Positions 8,571 through 18,261 are shown, counted from the first letter of the stretch. The stretch: DNA of 64,000 bases from an uncultured Lachnospiraceae bacterium (GCA_910578845.1 CAJTSL010000012.1:22993-86992); one strand, 5' to 3'. Made by a program: numbers and translations. The notes: a model not told the origin generated them from the sequence alone.

Positions 8571-8722
8571 AGGATAAAATTGAAAATAAAAAGATAAGAT
8601 AGAAAATTAAGAAGATATAAGATAGAAAATAAAAGATATAAAATAGAAAATAAGAAGATATAGGATAGAAAATAAAAAGATATAAGATAGAAAATAAAAA
8701 GATATAAGATAGAAAAAAGAAG
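8571..8722 (+). repeat. Cytosine-free A/G-rich tandem repeat in the leader of the EIIC-EAL gene
   Basis: About 150 bases contain no C and consist of irregular tandem copies of a unit close to AGATATAAGATAGAAAATAA (about 23-24 bp; at least four clear copies between 8610 and 8715). The remainder of the 8426-8764 gap holds only the candidate promoter. The tract is prone to slippage and would give an unstructured RNA leader. Confidence 0.8.
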
Positions 8723-8764
8723 ACAAGTAGAAATAGAAGATAAAAATGAAATAAAAGACTAAAA

Positions 8765-10911
8765 ATGGAAGATAAAGCAGGAGCGGTCAGAGACGTTATG
8801 GCGATGAAATTATCAGGCATTGAGAAGTTTAAGAAGTGGTTATTTAAAGTATCGGATTACTTTGATGAGAGTTTGGCATTTACGGCGGTCAGACAGGGGA
8901 TGATCATGCTGATTCCTTTATTAGTGCTTGGCGCTATGGCATTGATGTTGAGCAGCCTGCCGATCCCGTTGTACCAGGAAATGTTGTCGAAGATTTTCAA
9001 TGGGAAGCTGGTAGAGCTTCTTCAATTTGTCCGTAGCGCATCGCTTGATTTGTTCGCGGTTGCCCTAGCAATGACGACAAGTGTTAGTTATGCTTCGCTA
9101 AAACGCAAAGAGAAAGGCGTCGGGATTGGGGATGCTGTAATGGTAATGCTGATCGCATTAGTTTCTCTTGCCGGTTATTTGGGCATTCAGGAGGAAGGGT
9201 TTTCGGTTGCGGCGCTTGGGACAATCAATATTTTCACGGCATTGCTTGTCACTTTATTGTCAGGATTTCTCTTTTTTCAAATCAAAGAGAAGGGGCTTTT
9301 TCGGATCCGGCATCGGGGAATGGAGGCAGACGGACTCTATGTGGATGCAGTCTCAGGCATTGTCCCGGCATTATTGATTGTTGTTTTTTTGGCATTCTGC
9401 GGCAAGTGTTTATAGCGCTTTTCCATGTAGATTCCCTACAGGCTCTCTTAGAATCAGTGGTAGATGTGCTGCTTGGATGGATTGACAATGATCTTGCCGG
9501 AGCTATTGTTACATTGTTATTAGAGCAGGGGATGTGGTTTGTCGGTATCCACGGCAGTAATGTACTCGACCCGGTCATGCAGGAGAATTTCCTTGGTATG
9601 AGCGGAGCTTCGGTATATAGCAAGTCGTTCCATGATGTGTTCATTTTGCTGGGGGGCTCCGGTTCGGTATTGTGCCTGGTGATTGCCATTTTACTGTTTT
9701 CCAAGAAAGTCAGCATCAGGAATGTATCCAAATTGTCATTGCCGACCGTGATTTTTAATATCAGTGAGATTGCTTCGTTCGGGATACCGATTATTTTGAA
9801 TCCGATTTTCCTGATTCCCTATATATGCGTGCCGCTTGTATTATGCTTGATATCATATGCTGCGGTTTATGTCGGGATTGTTCCGCCGGTGCTTCATGAG
9901 GTAGGATGGACGACGCCGATATTCCTTAGCGGCTATCAGGCAACAGGTTCGCTTGCCGGGAGCTTCTTACAGGCGGCATGCCTGGTGGTAGGCGTTTTGC
10001 TCTATCTTCCTTTTCTGCGTCTGTTCGAAGAGCGGGATGTGAGATGCCTGGTGAAGAATGTAAAAGAATTAACGAAAGAGCTGCAAAGGCAGGAAGCGAC
10101 GAATGCCATTGCATCCTTGACAGAACGTAGCGATTTATTAGGCGGTGTAGCCAGATCGCTTGCAGCGGATTTGGAAGATGCTGTCAAGAACCGGAAGTTG
10201 TTCCTATTGTACCAGCCGCAAGTCGATAATGAAGGGAACCATATGGGCGCAGAAGCGCTAATCCGTTGGGATCATCCGATTGCAGGACTGATCTATCCGC
10301 CTTTGATCATCCAGCTAGCCAAAGAAAGGAAGATGCTGCATGATATAGAGGCATATTTATTTGATGAGGCGGCGCATGCGGTAGTGGAAGTGGGCAAGGT
10401 GGTAACGTCGAATTTTAAAATATCGGTGAATATTACCAATGAATCGCTTGCATGGGAGGAATTCGAAGAATGCCTTGCCGAAACAGTGCGAAAGCATGAT
10501 ATTTCGCCCAAGCGCTTATGGCTTGAGATAACGGAGCAGGATGCGCTGGTGACATCGGCTGCGTTGTTAGATAAGATACAGCGGTTAAAAGAGCGCGGAC
10601 ATAAATTCTTAATCGACGATTTTGGCATGGGGCATACGTCGCTTACTTATTTACAGACCAGTCATTTTGGGGTTGTCAAACTCGATGGCTCCCTGACGAG
10701 GGATGTGCTGGAAAATAGCAGGAACCAGAATATCATAGCGGCTATTACCGAGCTTGGCAAATCGTTGCATTTTGATACGGTGGCGGAGTATGTGGAGTCG
10801 GATGCGCAGCGGGATAAACTATTAGAACTTGGCTGCAACGGCTTCCAAGGGTATCTGTATAGCAAACCGGTATCCTTGGAAGAGTTGCTTGTATGGATGC
10901 GGGAACATTGA
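8765..10911 (+). CDS. PTS EIIC-type membrane domain fused to an EAL c-di-GMP phosphodiesterase; frame split at a T7 run
   Basis: The N-terminal half (8765-9415) is a lactose/cellobiose-type EIIC membrane domain. The second half continues in the -1 frame (open to 10911) with the rest of EIIC, including the GMWFVGIHGSNVLDPV segment, then an EAL domain. The EAL motifs are all present: AEALIRWDHP, LEITEQD, IDDFGMGHTSL, VVKLDGS, VAEYVES and GFQGYLYSKP, so phosphodiesterase activity is likely. The frames join at T7 (9384-9390, reading GTT TTT TTG). A -1 slip there, or one extra T, gives a continuous protein of about 715 residues. No EIIA or EIIB is present, so it likely senses sugar and controls c-di-GMP. 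It is a programmed frameshift, phase variation, a mutation or a sequencing error. The start is uncertain (8765, 8798 or 8804). Confidence 0.8.
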
Positions 10912-10932
10912 TTGTAATAAACGATTACACGG

Positions 10933-11700
10933 TTACATTGCCTCCTTCATGGCCTTGACGTAATCCCCGATATAGGCAGGGGCATCTTTCCCGTATTTTT
11001 CCAGTAAACTGACGATAGCGGAACCGACGATGGCTCCGTCCGCGATAGCCGCCATGTCTTTTGCCTGTTCGGGCGTAGCGATGTCGCATCCGATTGCACA
11101 GGGAATGTCAGCGTATTGGCGGGCGATCTGGACGATGGAGGAAAGGCTGGCCTTAATTTCGCTCTTGGCGTCGGTGGTGCCAAGGGATGATGCGATATAG
11201 AGAAATCCTTCCGCTTCTTTGGCAATCATGGCAATACGGTTTTGCGAGGTTGGCGCTATCAGTGATATGAAACCAATGCCATATTTGTGGCAGCTTGGCA
11301 GGAATTCCTCTTTTTCTTCAAACGGCAGATCAGGCAAGATCAGCCCGTCAATGCCAATTTCCTGACAGGTGGCAAGAAAACGCTCTGTGCCGTAAGAGAA
11401 GACAACATTTGCATAAGTCGTGAACACCAGCGGTATGGAGATGTCATGCCGCAGGTTCTTTACAAATGTAAAAATCTGGTCGGTTGTTACACCGCCATTT
11501 AGCGCACGGACATTGGCGCCATGTATGACGGGGCCTTCTGCGGTGGGATCAGAAAAAGGGATCCCCAGTTCAATTAAATCGGCGCCGTTTTCTACGGCAG
11601 CATGGATGGCTGCGGCTGTTGTATCCAGGTCCGGGTCGCCGCAGGTGATGAAGGCGATAAATGCCTTTCCGTTTCTAAAAGCTTCTTTGATCTTATTCAT
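10933..11700 (-). CDS. trpA: Tryptophan synthase alpha chain
   Basis: Cleaves indole-3-glycerol phosphate to indole, which is channelled to TrpB. From the ATG at 11700 the protein has 255 residues. The catalytic glutamate is Glu44 (in [11 protein letters not shown]). The position of the second catalytic acid, Asp60 of the Salmonella enzyme, is Glu55 here (TAEGPVI), a conservative change. The start overlaps the trpB stop, and GGGGAGG inside the end of trpB serves as ribosome site, so the pair is translationally coupled. A longer open frame to 11736 is only read-through into trpB. Confidence 0.96.
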   Translation of the reverse strand: MNKIKEAFRNGKAFIAFITCGDPDLDTTAAAIHAAVENGADLIELGIPFSDPTAEGPVIHGANVRALNGGVTTDQIFTFVKNLRHDISIPLVFTTYANVVFSYGTERFLATCQEIGIDGLILPDLPFEEKEEFLPSCHKYGIGFISLIAPTSQNRIAMIAKEAEGFLYIASSLGTTDAKSEIKASLSSIVQIARQYADIPCAIGCDIATPEQAKDMAAIADGAIVGSAIVSLLEKYGKDAPAYIGDYVKAMKEAM

Positions 11701-12892
11701 GGATATCCTCCCCTCGATAACGTGCAATCGCGGCACAGTCTTTGTCGCCTCTGCCGGATATGGTGATGACGATGATTTGTTCTTTTCGCATAGTCGGTGC
11801 GATTTTCATGGCATGGGCAACGGCATGGGCTGACTCGATAGCGCAAATGATGCCTTCGGTCTTGGCTAGATATTCAAAGGCGTCTACGGCTTCGTCATCT
11901 GTCACGGGCACATATTGCGCTCTGCCGATGTCATGCAGATAGGCGTGTTCCGGGCCGATGCCGGGATAATCGAGACCGGCGGAGATGGAATAGACAGGTG
12001 CGATCTGTCCGTATGCATCTTGACAGAAGTAAGATTTCATACCGTGGAAAATACCGACCCGTCCGGTATTGACCGTTGCGGCGGTCTCGAAAGTATCAAT
12101 GCCTCTGCCGGCCGCTTCGCAGCCAATCAGCATGACTTCCTTATGGTCTATGAAGTGATAGAAACTGCCCATAGCGTTAGAGCCGCCGCCGACACAGGCG
12201 ATAACGGCGTCCGGCAGCCTGCCTTCTTTGGCAAGGAGCTGCGCTTTGGTCTCTTTAGAAATCACTGCCTGGAAATCACGCACGATAGTCGGGAACGGAT
12301 GAGGTCCCATCACAGAGCCTAAGCAATAGTGTGTATCGGCAATTCGTGAGGTCCATTCGCGCATCGCTTCGGAGACGGCGTCTTTTAAAGTCGCAGTTCC
12401 CGATTTGACAGAGACGACATCGGCGCCGAGCAGCTTCATGCGGTATACGTTGAGCGCCTGCCGGATTGTGTCTTCTTCGCCCATGAAGACAACGCATTTC
12501 ATGTCGAGCAGCGCCGCGGCGGTCGCGGTCGCGACGCCGTGCTGGCCGGCGCCTGTTTCTGCGATCAGACGGGTCTTGCCCATTTTCTTGGCAAGCAGCG
12601 CCTGCCCAAGCACGTTGTTGATTTTGTGGGAACCGGTGTGGTTTAAGTCTTCCCGTTTCAGATAAATCTTTGCGCCGCATAAATCGCGGCTCATTTTGTC
12701 GGCGAAATAAAGCCTGGAAGGCCTGCCTGCATATTCGTTTAGCAGTTCGGTCAGTTCTTGGTTGAATGTGGGTTCGTCTTTGTAATGATCATATGCTTTT
12801 TCCAGTTCGATTACGGCATTCATCAGCGTTTCAGGGATATACTGACCGCCATGGATGCCGAAGCGTCCTCTTGGGTTTGTCATGGTTGTCAC
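11693..12892 (-). CDS. trpB: Tryptophan synthase beta chain
   Basis: Condenses indole with serine to give tryptophan, using PLP. The 399-residue protein has the PLP lysine at Lys90 in [10 protein letters not shown], the [13 protein letters not shown] loop and the phosphate-binding [10 protein letters not shown]. It is the first gene of a two-gene trpBA unit controlled by a tryptophan T-box at 13013-13347. No trpEGDCF genes are in the window. Repeat copy C lies between the T-box terminator and this gene, so the mRNA carries an additional hairpin shortly before the start codon. Confidence 0.97.
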   Translation of the reverse strand: MTTMTNPRGRFGIHGGQYIPETLMNAVIELEKAYDHYKDEPTFNQELTELLNEYAGRPSRLYFADKMSRDLCGAKIYLKREDLNHTGSHKINNVLGQALLAKKMGKTRLIAETGAGQHGVATATAAALLDMKCVVFMGEEDTIRQALNVYRMKLLGADVVSVKSGTATLKDAVSEAMREWTSRIADTHYCLGSVMGPHPFPTIVRDFQAVISKETKAQLLAKEGRLPDAVIACVGGGSNAMGSFYHFIDHKEVMLIGCEAAGRGIDTFETAATVNTGRVGIFHGMKSYFCQDAYGQIAPVYSISAGLDYPGIGPEHAYLHDIGRAQYVPVTDDEAVDAFEYLAKTEGIICAIESAHAVAHAMKIAPTMRKEQIIVITISGRGDKDCAAIARYRGEDIHE

Positions 12893-12916
12893 ATGCTCCT
12901 TTCGGTTTATTGTTTT

Positions 12917-12985
12917 TTAGGTGATTGCGAAACTAGGTTTTGAAAATACCTGTTTCGCAATTAATAACCGTTTCGCGCTTACCTG
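12917..12985 (-). repeat. Copy C of the dispersed inverted-repeat element, flanked by TTATTGTT
   Basis: TTAGGTGATTGCGAAACTAG (from 12917) faces two right-arm-like segments, GTTTCGCAATTAA (about 12952) and CGTTTCGCGCTTACCT (12969-12984). TTATTGTT occurs at 12907-12914 and 12986-12993, a second possible 8-bp target duplication. It lies in the trpBA leader. Confidence 0.7.
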
Positions 12986-13012
12986 TTATTGTTGATAAGT
13001 TAAATTTACACG

Positions 13013-13347
13013 CAAAAAAGTCCTTGACAGAATTGATTGATCTGTCAAGGACGAATAAACATTGCCATGCATTATCCGCGGTGCCACCTTGTATTCACAG
13101 GATAAAACCTGTGCGCTTAGCAGGATACTAACATATCCCCGGCAACTGACGTATGCCTGCACGTTGCAGAATACTTTGCATGGCTTTCTTCCTGATGATA
13201 TATGATGGATATGGATGGCCTTGCATTTGACTGCACCCTCAGCGGTCCATTTGACAACTTGTTTCTTACCCGATTCTCAGCATCACGGGTTCTCTGTAGA
13301 GGCATGATTGCCGTTATCTCCGCTTCAACGGTTTGAAGTATGAAATT
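13013..13347 (-). promoter_or_regulatory. T-box leader (tryptophan) of trpBA
   Basis: Read on the minus strand, the leader contains the T-box core GGTGGCACCGCGG (13076-13088 on the plus strand), followed by the terminator GTCCTTGACAGA...TCTGTCAAGGAC (13020-13052) and a T run. The specifier appears to be TGG (13247-13249), followed by A, and codes for Trp. The variable base of the T-box core is C, which would pair with the G discriminator of tRNA-Trp. Uncharged tRNA-Trp should favour antitermination and raise trpBA expression. Confidence 0.9.
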
Positions 13348-13353
13348 GGAACT

Positions 13354-13382
13354 ATTCTAGCATGGTTTATATGAGGTGTCAA
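13354..13382 (-). promoter_or_regulatory. Promoter of the trpBA T-box transcript
   Basis: On the minus strand TTGACA (plus 13377-13382) and TAGAAT (plus 13354-13359) are 17 bp apart, with TGC directly before the -10 box. It sits between the stop of the GH115 gene and the T-box. Confidence 0.8.
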
Positions 13383-13434
13383 GCATGAATTTTAATTATC
13401 GTTAAAACGCATGCTATAGGCTTTTAAAATGATA

Positions 13435-15462
13435 TTATTTATCAGTAAAGCGTTTTTTCATTGCAAGGTAAAGCGTATGGTCGTCCGGGTGATTCTGCAT
13501 GTTGGTAATGAGGGTCACTCCGCTGTTGGGATCTTCCCCCATATATTTTTGCAACCATTGATAAAAGTGGGGGCCTTCAGCAATATTGCGGATATATCCC
13601 ATGATGTGTCCTAATGTATAGGCAGTGAATTTCACGTCCGTCAGACAATCGTTGTCATAAAAGCCATGCCATTTTCCATGATTGGCAAGCGACATGCTAT
13701 CTGTAATTTCGTTTAGCAGAGCGATAGAATCGCCCAGATTAAGAAAGGCAGCCTCCATTTGGTTTTGGCGGAATAAATGGTAGGCACTGCATACGAGTAA
13801 TTCTGCGTCCATGCTTTTGTAATGAATCGTGGCTTGAAGCAGAGCCGAATCCCGTAACAGGCTTGCCTCTGTGGTATACAGACTGGTATCAGGATGTTGG
13901 GTAAAAGATTCTATAAAGCGCTTACAGTCCAGGTAATGGTTCCGCATATGCTCCAGGGCAGAGGCGATTAGCTTCTCTAGATATTGCACTTGTTGATCCA
14001 AGCCGATAGAGCCTGTCAGCCATTCCAAATCCGATTCAGGGGCATCAAATCTTCCAAGGAGCCATCCATGGCAAAGCGCACGTATTGTATAGTGGTAAAA
14101 TTGCTCTCCGGCATGGTCGTCCTCGTGCGGGCCGTATTGCAAAGCGGAACGGGCGTAATTTTGATAAAGCCGCTCGGCTTGTTTGGCGCAATGCGGGAAA
14201 TATAGCTCGGCATAGGAAGGCGCGTCTTTTCCCCATATACGGGCAATATAATCCAGCATATAAGTATGTGGGCGCACATTGGAACAATTTACCAGTAAAA
14301 GACTATGCACGCCTTTATCCATTGCATTTCTTAATTCATATTCTACGAAATCCGTACTGTTTGGCAGCATAGTGATATGGGATGCTGCCTGTAGATCATA
14401 AAAAGAGGCATGATAGTAGATGCCATGAAGCCCTGTTGGCGTAGGAGGAATGGCAGGGACCCTGGGATTGTGCGTATCCTGCCGTCTGGAAACCATTTTT
14501 CCATAGCCATTGTCGGCCCATATGTAGATGACATTTTCCGGCAGGGTAAGAAAAGCTTGATGATATAACTCCATGATCTCGCCATATAAGTTTGTGCAGC
14601 ATATAGGATTTTCAATGTATTCGCGCAGTATGTCATATTGGCGTTGGATTAGGCGGCTAATCAGTGCGCCGCGCTTTTCGGGAGTATCATATTCTGGGTC
14701 GTCCGCCCAGAAAGGATGGTCGCCCTGTCCACGGAAACCAATGTTCCAGATAATGTTATAGTCTTTTTGTTTTTCAATGGCAGTACGCCAGAGGCCTTCA
14801 AATAATTCAGGATACTGCCGATAGGAAGGCGTCAGGTTGGGATATGCTCTCGAAAACATTTGTGCGCCCAATGGCTCGGCGTGGTGATGTGTAATCCAGA
14901 GCCCCATATCGGCTGCAAGATTGAAATATTTGTGACTATTATGGTCTGTTCCAGGAATAATCATATTTCCGCCCAAGCGCAGACAGGCTTCCATAGCCAT
15001 TTCAAAGGCAAAGTTTTCCACTATGCCATCTTTGGGTATATCTTCTCCCCATGCGTCGAGCAGGACTTCATCATTGATGAACCATCCCCGGAAGCGGATA
15101 GGATATTGGGGGGAATGATATTCTCCGTCAGCAATTTTGACGGCGTCTTGTTTCTGAAATACCGTATCGTTCCAATACCAGAATGGGGGAATGCCAAGAT
15201 ATTGCTCGCTGACCTGGAGCAGCGCATAGATGATGCCCAGTGCATCCTTGCCCGTTATGGAGAGTGTTTGCTCATGTGCTACGATGCAGTAAGCTTCGGG
15301 AGGAAGAGAGGAAGAGAGGCCGATTCGGATCCGGCATTCGGGATGAGCATTATGCTGGTTCAAGGTCATGCCGATATCGCGTTTGAAACGGTTCCATGCG
15401 CGTAATAAGATGCTGTCTGGATTTGTCTCCCAAAGAATTCTTATGTTTGCGGTCAGTTGCAT
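13435..15462 (-). CDS. Glycoside hydrolase family 115 (xylan alpha-glucuronidase type)
   Basis: GH115 enzymes remove (4-O-methyl)glucuronic acid from xylan and xylo-oligosaccharides. Family hallmarks include the RFRGWFINDEVLLDAW segment near residue 125, GGNMIIPGTDHNSHKYFNLAADMG, and the YIWADNGYGKM segment near residue 310. The 675-residue length lacks the extra C-terminal domains of larger members. No signal peptide is seen, so it likely acts on imported acidic xylo-oligosaccharides. Its ATG overlaps the end of a frameshifted transglutaminase-like gene, so the two were once coupled. Confidence 0.85.
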   Translation of the reverse strand: MQLTANIRILWETNPDSILLRAWNRFKRDIGMTLNQHNAHPECRIRIGLSSSLPPEAYCIVAHEQTLSITGKDALGIIYALLQVSEQYLGIPPFWYWNDTVFQKQDAVKIADGEYHSPQYPIRFRGWFINDEVLLDAWGEDIPKDGIVENFAFEMAMEACLRLGGNMIIPGTDHNSHKYFNLAADMGLWITHHHAEPLGAQMFSRAYPNLTPSYRQYPELFEGLWRTAIEKQKDYNIIWNIGFRGQGDHPFWADDPEYDTPEKRGALISRLIQRQYDILREYIENPICCTNLYGEIMELYHQAFLTLPENVIYIWADNGYGKMVSRRQDTHNPRVPAIPPTPTGLHGIYYHASFYDLQAASHITMLPNSTDFVEYELRNAMDKGVHSLLLVNCSNVRPHTYMLDYIARIWGKDAPSYAELYFPHCAKQAERLYQNYARSALQYGPHEDDHAGEQFYHYTIRALCHGWLLGRFDAPESDLEWLTGSIGLDQQVQYLEKLIASALEHMRNHYLDCKRFIESFTQHPDTSLYTTEASLLRDSALLQATIHYKSMDAELLVCSAYHLFRQNQMEAAFLNLGDSIALLNEITDSMSLANHGKWHGFYDNDCLTDVKFTAYTLGHIMGYIRNIAEGPHFYQWLQKYMGEDPNSGVTLITNMQNHPDDHTLYLAMKKRFTDK

Positions 15463-15949
15463 AAGTGTGTTCTCCTTATTAAAGTATCTTGCTCATTCAA
15501 TGTTTTTATTTCGCCACGAAGATATAAGGGTTGATAAGAATAAAAGATTTCATTGTTCATCAGTGCATGAAAATCCATAAATAAGTATTCGCAGACACCG
15601 TCCAAAAGGTTTGGTGAAAAAACGTTGTTCATACTCGTAATATCCGTCAACATCAGCCAGAACCCACCTGTTTTCATTAAAATCCCAATATTCATTAACC
15701 CAGTGTTCCATGTAACTATCACCAGTATCGCCAAAATCCATAAATCCGGCCCTTGAACGGCATGGGATTCCTTTAGCCTTTAAAATTGCGCTAAATAACA
15801 CAGAAGCCTGTCGGCAAGATACAGTAATTCGTTTTGTTACATCTCTGTTCTTTGTAAATCCTCTTTCATCTACATGCCGTTGGCTTTTCGGTTCATATAA
15901 TTTTGATGAAGTCGGTATTTGGGCTTTCGTAATGCTGGTATTTAAAAGC
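15453..15949 (-). pseudogene. Transglutaminase-like domain protein, truncated and frameshifted
   Basis: One minus-strand frame (about 15949 to 15550) encodes the core of a transglutaminase/protease-like fold: the Cys region SCRQASVLFSAILKAKGIP, the His region YMEHWVNEYW and the Asp region RWVLADVDGYYEYE. The N-terminus is missing, with a stop just upstream at about 15950. After QRFFTKPF, the homology-like C-terminal part (SPNLLDGVCEYLFMDFHALM) continues in another frame, the switch lying at a T6 run near 15622. The frame ends inside the GH115 start codon. The combination of missing start and frameshift makes a functional protein unlikely. Confidence 0.7.
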
Positions 15950-15990
15950 TATATGGGGATCTGCCCTTCTGATTATCTGGCAAATAAACG

Positions 15991-17331
15991 CTATTTTACT
16001 TCCACGCTTATAGGTAAAAATATGACACAGTTTGTTATGCCTCCATTCACATTATTATAGTTTCCGTTTGAAAGTGGAACTCCTATGATTTCCAGTTGCG
16101 TGCCTTCATACACTTCCGGAAGGCTGTCTGGATAAAACATATAATATATTCTGGAAATATTGCTTATATCGTAACAAACCATTTCCGTAAAGCATCCGCT
16201 TTTTGTATATTCGTAATCATATTCGAGTATTTGGCTAACGTATAATGACCCTGTTTCCATGAGAACTGTGTTATATGTTTCATTCTTTTTGATAAATTTC
16301 TCATAGGTCAGTTCAAGGTCGATGGAATCTTCAAGTCCTTGCAAATCGCCGTTCAAAGCGTTAGCTTCTATTTCATCCAGGAAGTCCTTTTTCTGGATGC
16401 TCATATTGAAATGCATCGTATCATTTTGGTCTGTAAAGTCAGCAATAAACACCATTAGTTCCCCCAAAGAAGGCACGAACCTGCCGTTCTCGAAATTACC
16501 TCGCCGATCAACCACTCCCTTATCATTTTCTGCATATATCTGCTCACCGTACCCGTTCCAGCAGCCGTTTTTCCATTCTCCCGAATAAGTATATGGAACC
16601 ATATCGCTGGTGAATGATTCAAAGGTTCCTTCCCCATTGGGGATTCCGTTTTCTGTCGTTCCGTCATATGTTCCGGTTCTATAAAGACCATCGTAAAAGA
16701 GGACGCTTAGATTATTGCATTTTAATTCACCGGCTCCTGCTAGTTTTCCATCTTTCCAGCTTCCGTCATATTGTATGGAAATTCCGTCGTTATCATGATA
16801 TTCAAATATTCCTGAACCATCCGGTTTCCCATTCAAAGAAGTTCCAGTGTAAACGCCATGATATGTGGCATCCATTAGTTCCGCTTCAAAGGGGACATTG
16901 TCAAATTTTCCGTTTCCAGAAATCATGCCGTTGATGAAATCTCCATCATAATACCAGTTTTGTTCTTCTGTACTGCCCGTAAATTTTCCTTGTCCATTAG
17001 GCATACCGTCCATGACCGTACCGGAATAAGTTCCCTGATATGCCGTTTCTTGCCACATAATTTCACAAGGAGCGTTATTCAGTGTACCGTTGCCGGCGAC
17101 TTTTCCACTATCAAAGCCTCCTTCATAGCTCCATTCTTCATTTTCACTGCTGACAACGAATCTGCCTTCTCCCATTGGGCGTTTATCTTCCAAAACGCCG
17201 GTAAAGCTACCAGAAATCTGTTCTTCTGCCAGACTAATCGTTACAGTTTGGTTTTCTACATTTTTTGTACAACCAACAAGTGCATAGCTGGAAAAAAATG
17301 ATATTAATATGATTCCAATTTTCTTATTCAT
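15991..17331 (-). CDS. MORN-repeat lipoprotein
   Basis: A 446-residue protein with a lipoprotein signal (hydrophobic stretch ending in YALVGC, cysteine near residue 21). About eight MORN-like units follow (for example YEGGFDSGKVAGNGTL, GTYSGTVMDGMPNGQGKF, YDGSWKDGKLAGAGEL, YSGEWKNGCWNGYGEQ), then a non-repeat C-terminal domain of about 150 residues. MORN repeats form elongated beta-sheets used as scaffolds. The protein should sit on the outer face of the membrane, function unknown. It is upstream of the broken transglutaminase on the same strand and has its own promoter. Confidence 0.85.
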   Translation of the reverse strand: MNKKIGIILISFFSSYALVGCTKNVENQTVTISLAEEQISGSFTGVLEDKRPMGEGRFVVSSENEEWSYEGGFDSGKVAGNGTLNNAPCEIMWQETAYQGTYSGTVMDGMPNGQGKFTGSTEEQNWYYDGDFINGMISGNGKFDNVPFEAELMDATYHGVYTGTSLNGKPDGSGIFEYHDNDGISIQYDGSWKDGKLAGAGELKCNNLSVLFYDGLYRTGTYDGTTENGIPNGEGTFESFTSDMVPYTYSGEWKNGCWNGYGEQIYAENDKGVVDRRGNFENGRFVPSLGELMVFIADFTDQNDTMHFNMSIQKKDFLDEIEANALNGDLQGLEDSIDLELTYEKFIKKNETYNTVLMETGSLYVSQILEYDYEYTKSGCFTEMVCYDISNISRIYYMFYPDSLPEVYEGTQLEIIGVPLSNGNYNNVNGGITNCVIFLPISVEVK

Positions 17332-17372
17332 ATCTTTTGTCCTCTTCTTAATTTATAAATTGTATTATGTTT

Positions 17373-17401
17373 ATTATATAGTAGATTTGGAATATTTACA
17401 A
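17373..17401 (-). promoter_or_regulatory. Promoter of the MORN lipoprotein gene
   Basis: On the minus strand TTGTAA (plus 17396-17401) and TATAAT (plus 17373-17378) are 17 bp apart, about 40 bp before the start codon. Confidence 0.6.
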
Positions 17402-17546
17402 ATTTTACAGAAAAATTTTGCCATTTCTAACGCATCTATAGTTATAGCTTTGTAGTAACATATTTTCGTTTATAGTTGGAAAGTTTTTGTCCAGAGATTT
17501 GCAGGCTTTTTTATTTTGCTTTTTAACATGCTCATCTGGTGTTTTG

Positions 17547-17555
17547 TGTTATAAT
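17547..17555 (+). promoter_or_regulatory. Extended -10 promoter of the acetyltransferase gene
   Basis: TGT then TATAAT (17550-17555) is an extended -10 box 57 bp before the start codon. No clear -35 box is seen. Confidence 0.55.
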
Positions 17556-17612
17556 AGGTGCAAGCTCGGCAGCTAGCATAACAAGATCTTTAAGAAAGAG
17601 GAGAGATGCATT

Positions 17613-18170
17613 ATGAATATTTATAAGACATGCCCCATACTGGAAAACGAGAATTTTTTACTGCGGTTGTTTGAAAAGGAAGATTGTGATGATTTGTTAA
17701 AGGTTTATAGTGACAAGAATGCCTTGCCTTTTTTTAACAGCGATAATTGTGACGGAGATAATTTCTACTATGCGACCAAAGAAAGAATGGAGGAAGCTCT
17801 TGCGTTTTGGGATTTATCCTATCAAAACGGCTGGTTTGCAAGGCTCTCCATTATTGATAAAGCAGTATCGAATGTAATCGGGACGGTTGAGCTATGTTTA
17901 CGGGTTTCCGAAGATGAATTTAATCAAATGGGGATTTTACGGGTTGATGTAAGAAGCGATTATGAAAAAGAAGAGACGTTATATGACGTTGTGGCTTTGG
18001 TTATGCCCCATCTTCCTGAATTGCTAGGATGTCATGGCGTAGTTACCAAAGTTCCTATCTATGCGGTGGAAAGGATGAAGGCGATGCAGAAAGCAGGCTT
18101 TAAGAAGGCTGAACATTTCTTGATCGGAAAGACCGGGTACGCATATGACGGTTACTGGATAAAGGAATAG
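17613..18170 (+). CDS. GNAT-family N-acetyltransferase
   Basis: A 185-residue protein of the ribosomal-protein-acetyltransferase-like branch of GNAT enzymes. It opens with CPILENENFLLRLFEKEDCDDLLKVYSD, the usual beta1-alpha1 layout, followed by a strand with IGTVELCLRV and a final KAGFKKAEHF element typical of the last GNAT motif. The acetyl-CoA loop (normally Q/RxxGxG/A) is degenerate here. The substrate is unknown. AAGAGGAGAG precedes the ATG. It is a single-gene unit. Confidence 0.75.
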   Translation: MNIYKTCPILENENFLLRLFEKEDCDDLLKVYSDKNALPFFNSDNCDGDNFYYATKERMEEALAFWDLSYQNGWFARLSIIDKAVSNVIGTVELCLRVSEDEFNQMGILRVDVRSDYEKEETLYDVVALVMPHLPELLGCHGVVTKVPIYAVERMKAMQKAGFKKAEHFLIGKTGYAYDGYWIKE

Positions 18171-18261
18171 TTTTGATAAGGACGGGATTTTTTAGGGCTC
18201 CTTTCCGGACAAATTAGTGCAATCGCGGACAGGATTTTTCATACATAATTAGCTATGATCA

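Noticed and set aside
8566..8820. Minus-strand 84-residue Phe/Leu/Tyr-rich frame that looks like a membrane protein
   Set aside because: It is the complement of the C-free A/G-rich tandem tract, so the hydrophobic composition is an artefact of base composition.
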